A stretch of DNA of 64,000 nucleotides, from NCBI GenBank assembly GCA_902729315.2, contig LR746272.1, positions 12,786,327 through 12,850,326 of the forward strand. Direction: 5' to 3'. The translations under genes were made by a program, and so were the position numbers. Positions 62,495-64,000 of the stretch are shown here, one piece after another. Positions within the stretch are counted from its first letter, which is position 1, and every line of letters starts with the position of its first letter. The stretch comes from Spirodela intermedia. Taxonomy: Eukaryota > Streptophyta > Magnoliopsida > Alismatales > Araceae. Below the pieces are notes generated by a model. That model was not told the origin of the DNA and did no database searches. It was given only the letters and a program-made list of their open reading frames with translations.

Positions 62495-62982
62495 TGATGA
62501 GATACTCTCATCAACACCACTCCCGAGTCGACGACGATCTTGAATGTCAACACGAAAGATAACGCAAGGACTCAAAAGCAGAAACGTCATCATCAACACC
62601 ACTCCCGAGTCGATGGCGATCTTGAACATCAACCCGAATGACAACACAGGGACTTGAAAGTAGAAACAGCACCACAGAAGACGAGGGAGGCAGAAGACTA
62701 AGTAACCAAGCGGGGTCTATGTAAGGATCAGAGGAATACATCAAAAGGAGGAAAGAAAATGGTAGAGTCTCACCCGCTCAAAGGGTCCCTAGAGCCTGAT
62801 CCCCTCTACGGATCAGTGGCCCTTTCTTGTCCTTTTCCTTCAGTTGACTAGTCTTCCTGCCTTTCATTCTCTCCCTCTCGTTCCCCCTCTCTTTGGGTTC
62901 TTTTTTTACATATGACCACAGGCTATCGTCCATCCGACTATTATCGTCCCAATGATAATCCGGCAGATAGGGGTACCTATCA
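62495..62982 (+). repeat. 3' LTR of the Ty3/gypsy element
   Basis: Starts TGATGAG after a purine tract; the end is placed at CTATCA. It holds two 76-bp sub-repeats at 62510-62585 and 62592-62667 (period 82), both starting ATCAACACCACTCCCGAGTC and ending AGAAAC. The right end is less certain than the left. Confidence 0.65.
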
Positions 62983-62987
62983 GTCCC
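62983..62987. repeat. Candidate 5-bp target-site duplication, right copy
   Basis: GTCCC directly after the placed end of the 3' LTR; one mismatch from GTCTC at 58787-58791. Confidence 0.45.
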
Positions 62988-63610
62988 ATTCTTGTTTGGC
63001 TTACTCTATAATTTGTTGTTAATTTACCTCGAGACCCACCCAGAATCTGTAGGGCATTGATGAACCGCCTGTGCAGGTCCGGCGACCAGCACCTTCTGAT
63101 CTTCCTCTGCCCGTACCCACCCTTGTATATTGGGTTCGCCGTTGACTCAATGCCTTTCCCTCTCTCTTCCCTAGCGAAATATACACCGTCTTTGCCGCAG
63201 TAATCTCTCCTCGGCACGACCTCCGAACTCTCCTCCATGTGCAGAGTTTTTTCTGCTGAAGCTATGGTGATATCTGGTAGAACGTCTCTCCCCTTGTTGC
63301 CTGGTTCTTTGATAGAAGGAAGAAATGGGCCGCCTTTTCACCGCTGGTTGCTGGGCAGCAAGTTCCGGTTGCCGCCATAGTCATCATCTCCGCTCCACAG
63401 CTATGCGGACGTCATCCAGCTCGTCTTCTCCAACGACACGTTCTTCGCGGTCGCCAGATTCTCGTGCCTGGCGTGCTCGATGGGTATGAACTCCTCCAGC
63501 GCCGACCCGATCTCACGGCTCGTGTGGTACTTCTCCAGTTGTTGTCCATAGGCGTCCATGTTAGAAATGAAGTTGCAGAGGCATACCACCAGAATCTATG
63601 ACACAGGATG

Positions 63611-64000
63611 GTCTTCTGCTTCCCAATCATCGGGGAATTACTCCTTTGGCAGATGGGGACCTTAGGATTCCAACGATGATGAAGCAGGGACCAAACCCTT
63701 GGATTTTATAGCCTCGAAAAGAGGCTCGACGGTTTCAATCCCTTCCATCAAAGGATTGAAACCGTCGACCAATTTCTACACAATCTTCCTCCGTACCTTA
63801 TTCCATAATGACTCAAAAACGACCGTTGCAATAATCTCCAACAATCTCCTACTTGGGCTACATATCATAACTATTAAGTCATTTGTACATTTTAATCTTT
63901 ATGAGTTCAGAACCTAGTTATTGTCACATAAGGCAAAATACATCAGTGACCATTCATCAACACTCAAACATAAGACTATAACAGTTTTCTTTATGATTTC
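63611..64000. other. Right flank, no gene seen
   Basis: Upstream side of the GARP pseudogene. An inverted repeat is present around 63731-63772, where GACGGTTTCAATCC and GGATTGAAACCGTC face each other around CTTCCATCAAA. Beyond it the sequence is AT-rich, with no coding signal. Confidence 0.55.
63731..63769. repeat. Inverted repeat (hairpin) upstream of GARP pseudogene
   Basis: Two 14-bp arms, GACGGTTTCAATCC and GGATTGAAACCGTC, are perfect reverse complements separated by 11 bases. The flanking TCGA...TCGA extends the pairing slightly. It could be a transposon scar or a structured transcript element; the role is unknown. Confidence 0.75.

Larger units (their letters stand above)
58792..62982 (+). 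mobile_element. Decayed Ty3/gypsy LTR retrotransposon with truncated 5' LTR
   Basis: Plus-strand element of about 4.2 kb inserted in the intron of the GARP pseudogene. The left end (58792-58829) matches exactly the first 38 bp of the 3' LTR (62495-62532), then jumps directly into gag. So most of the 5' LTR, the primer-binding site and the start of gag are missing. The 3' LTR is about 488 bp, starts TGATGAG, and is placed to end at ...CTATCA (62982) on the basis of TG..CA ends and the flanking GTCCC. A purine tract (AGGGGGGA) lies just before it at 62483-62490. The order gag, protease, reverse transcriptase, RNase H, integrase and chromodomain-like end fits the chromovirus branch. Confidence 0.85.
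58304..63610 (-). pseudogene. HHO/NIGT1-type GARP (G2-like MYB) transcription factor, decayed and split by a retroelement
   Basis: Relatives are nitrate- and phosphate-linked repressors with a GARP DNA-binding domain. Three parts are visible (minus). Part A, about 63028-63610, codes a recognisable HHO N-terminal region (MDAYGQQLEKY, LEEFIPIEH, KTSWMTSA) and then the first half of the GARP domain (QRKIRRCWSPDLHRRF, LGGSR), ending at a donor. Part B, 58659-58735, codes [20 protein letters not shown] and SHLQ. Part C, 58304-58462, codes KYRLHARRPE and ends at TAG. The phases match across all three. A 4.2 kb Ty3/gypsy element lies in the intron between A and B. Part A has in-frame stops at 63401-63403 (TAG where relatives have Gln before Leu-Trp), 63338-63340 (TGA) and 63596-63598 (TAG). 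An ATG at 63238 would still give a 148-residue product with the whole GARP domain. Upstream exons were not found. Confidence 0.85.

Overview
The window is nuclear DNA of a flowering plant. The genes are split by short GT–AG introns, the products are plant-specific (chloroplast NDH subunit, FATB thioesterase, photorespiratory glycerate kinase, Aux/IAA, cuticle ABCG transporter), and the spaces between genes are AT-rich with many (GA)n/(CT)n tracts. Several exons are very GC-rich next to AT-rich introns, which would fit a monocot or magnoliid, but I cannot place the species. Exon edges below were read by hand from splice sites, reading frame and remembered family sequences. No search was run.

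Layout, left to right: (1) 1-6677 minus, 5' half of a full-size PDR-type ABC transporter like ABCG32/PEC1, running off the left edge. (2) 9679-10834 plus, PnsB3/NDF4, a 2Fe-2S subunit of the chloroplast NDH complex. (3) 11513-15365 minus, aromatic aminotransferase ISS1/VAS1. (4) 16362-19489 and 25155-27418, both minus: two tandem MUSTANG-like domesticated Mutator transposases, each with an N-terminal PB1 domain. (5) 32027-35584 plus, A2-type cyclin with a probable 2 kb leader intron. (6) 35942-39015 plus, chloroplast D-glycerate 3-kinase. (7) 39876-41854 minus, PP2A B' regulatory subunit. (8) 43423-44834 minus, Aux/IAA repressor with a degenerate domain I. (9) 46041-49278 minus, FATB acyl-ACP thioesterase. 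(10) 53172-57669 plus, membrane RING-H2 ubiquitin ligase. (11) 58304-about 63610 minus, a decayed HHO/NIGT1-type GARP transcription factor gene, split in one intron by a decayed Ty3/gypsy retroelement (58792-62982).

The genes do not form a functional cluster; this is ordinary plant gene order, with each gene under its own promoter. Three things are most worth attention. First, the retroelement sits between two halves of a GARP DNA-binding domain. Its 5' LTR is cut to 38 bp, and candidate target-site duplications match at 4 of 5 bases. Second, the tandem MUSTANG pair has lost the second catalytic acid in both copies and differs in the linker after PB1. Third, a tandem repeat array in an ISS1 intron carries extra copies of that intron's own splice donor. 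Smaller points are the weakened EAR/domain I of the Aux/IAA and a lysine in place of arginine at the likely cyclin destruction box. I saw no tRNA, rRNA, CRISPR or prokaryotic features.
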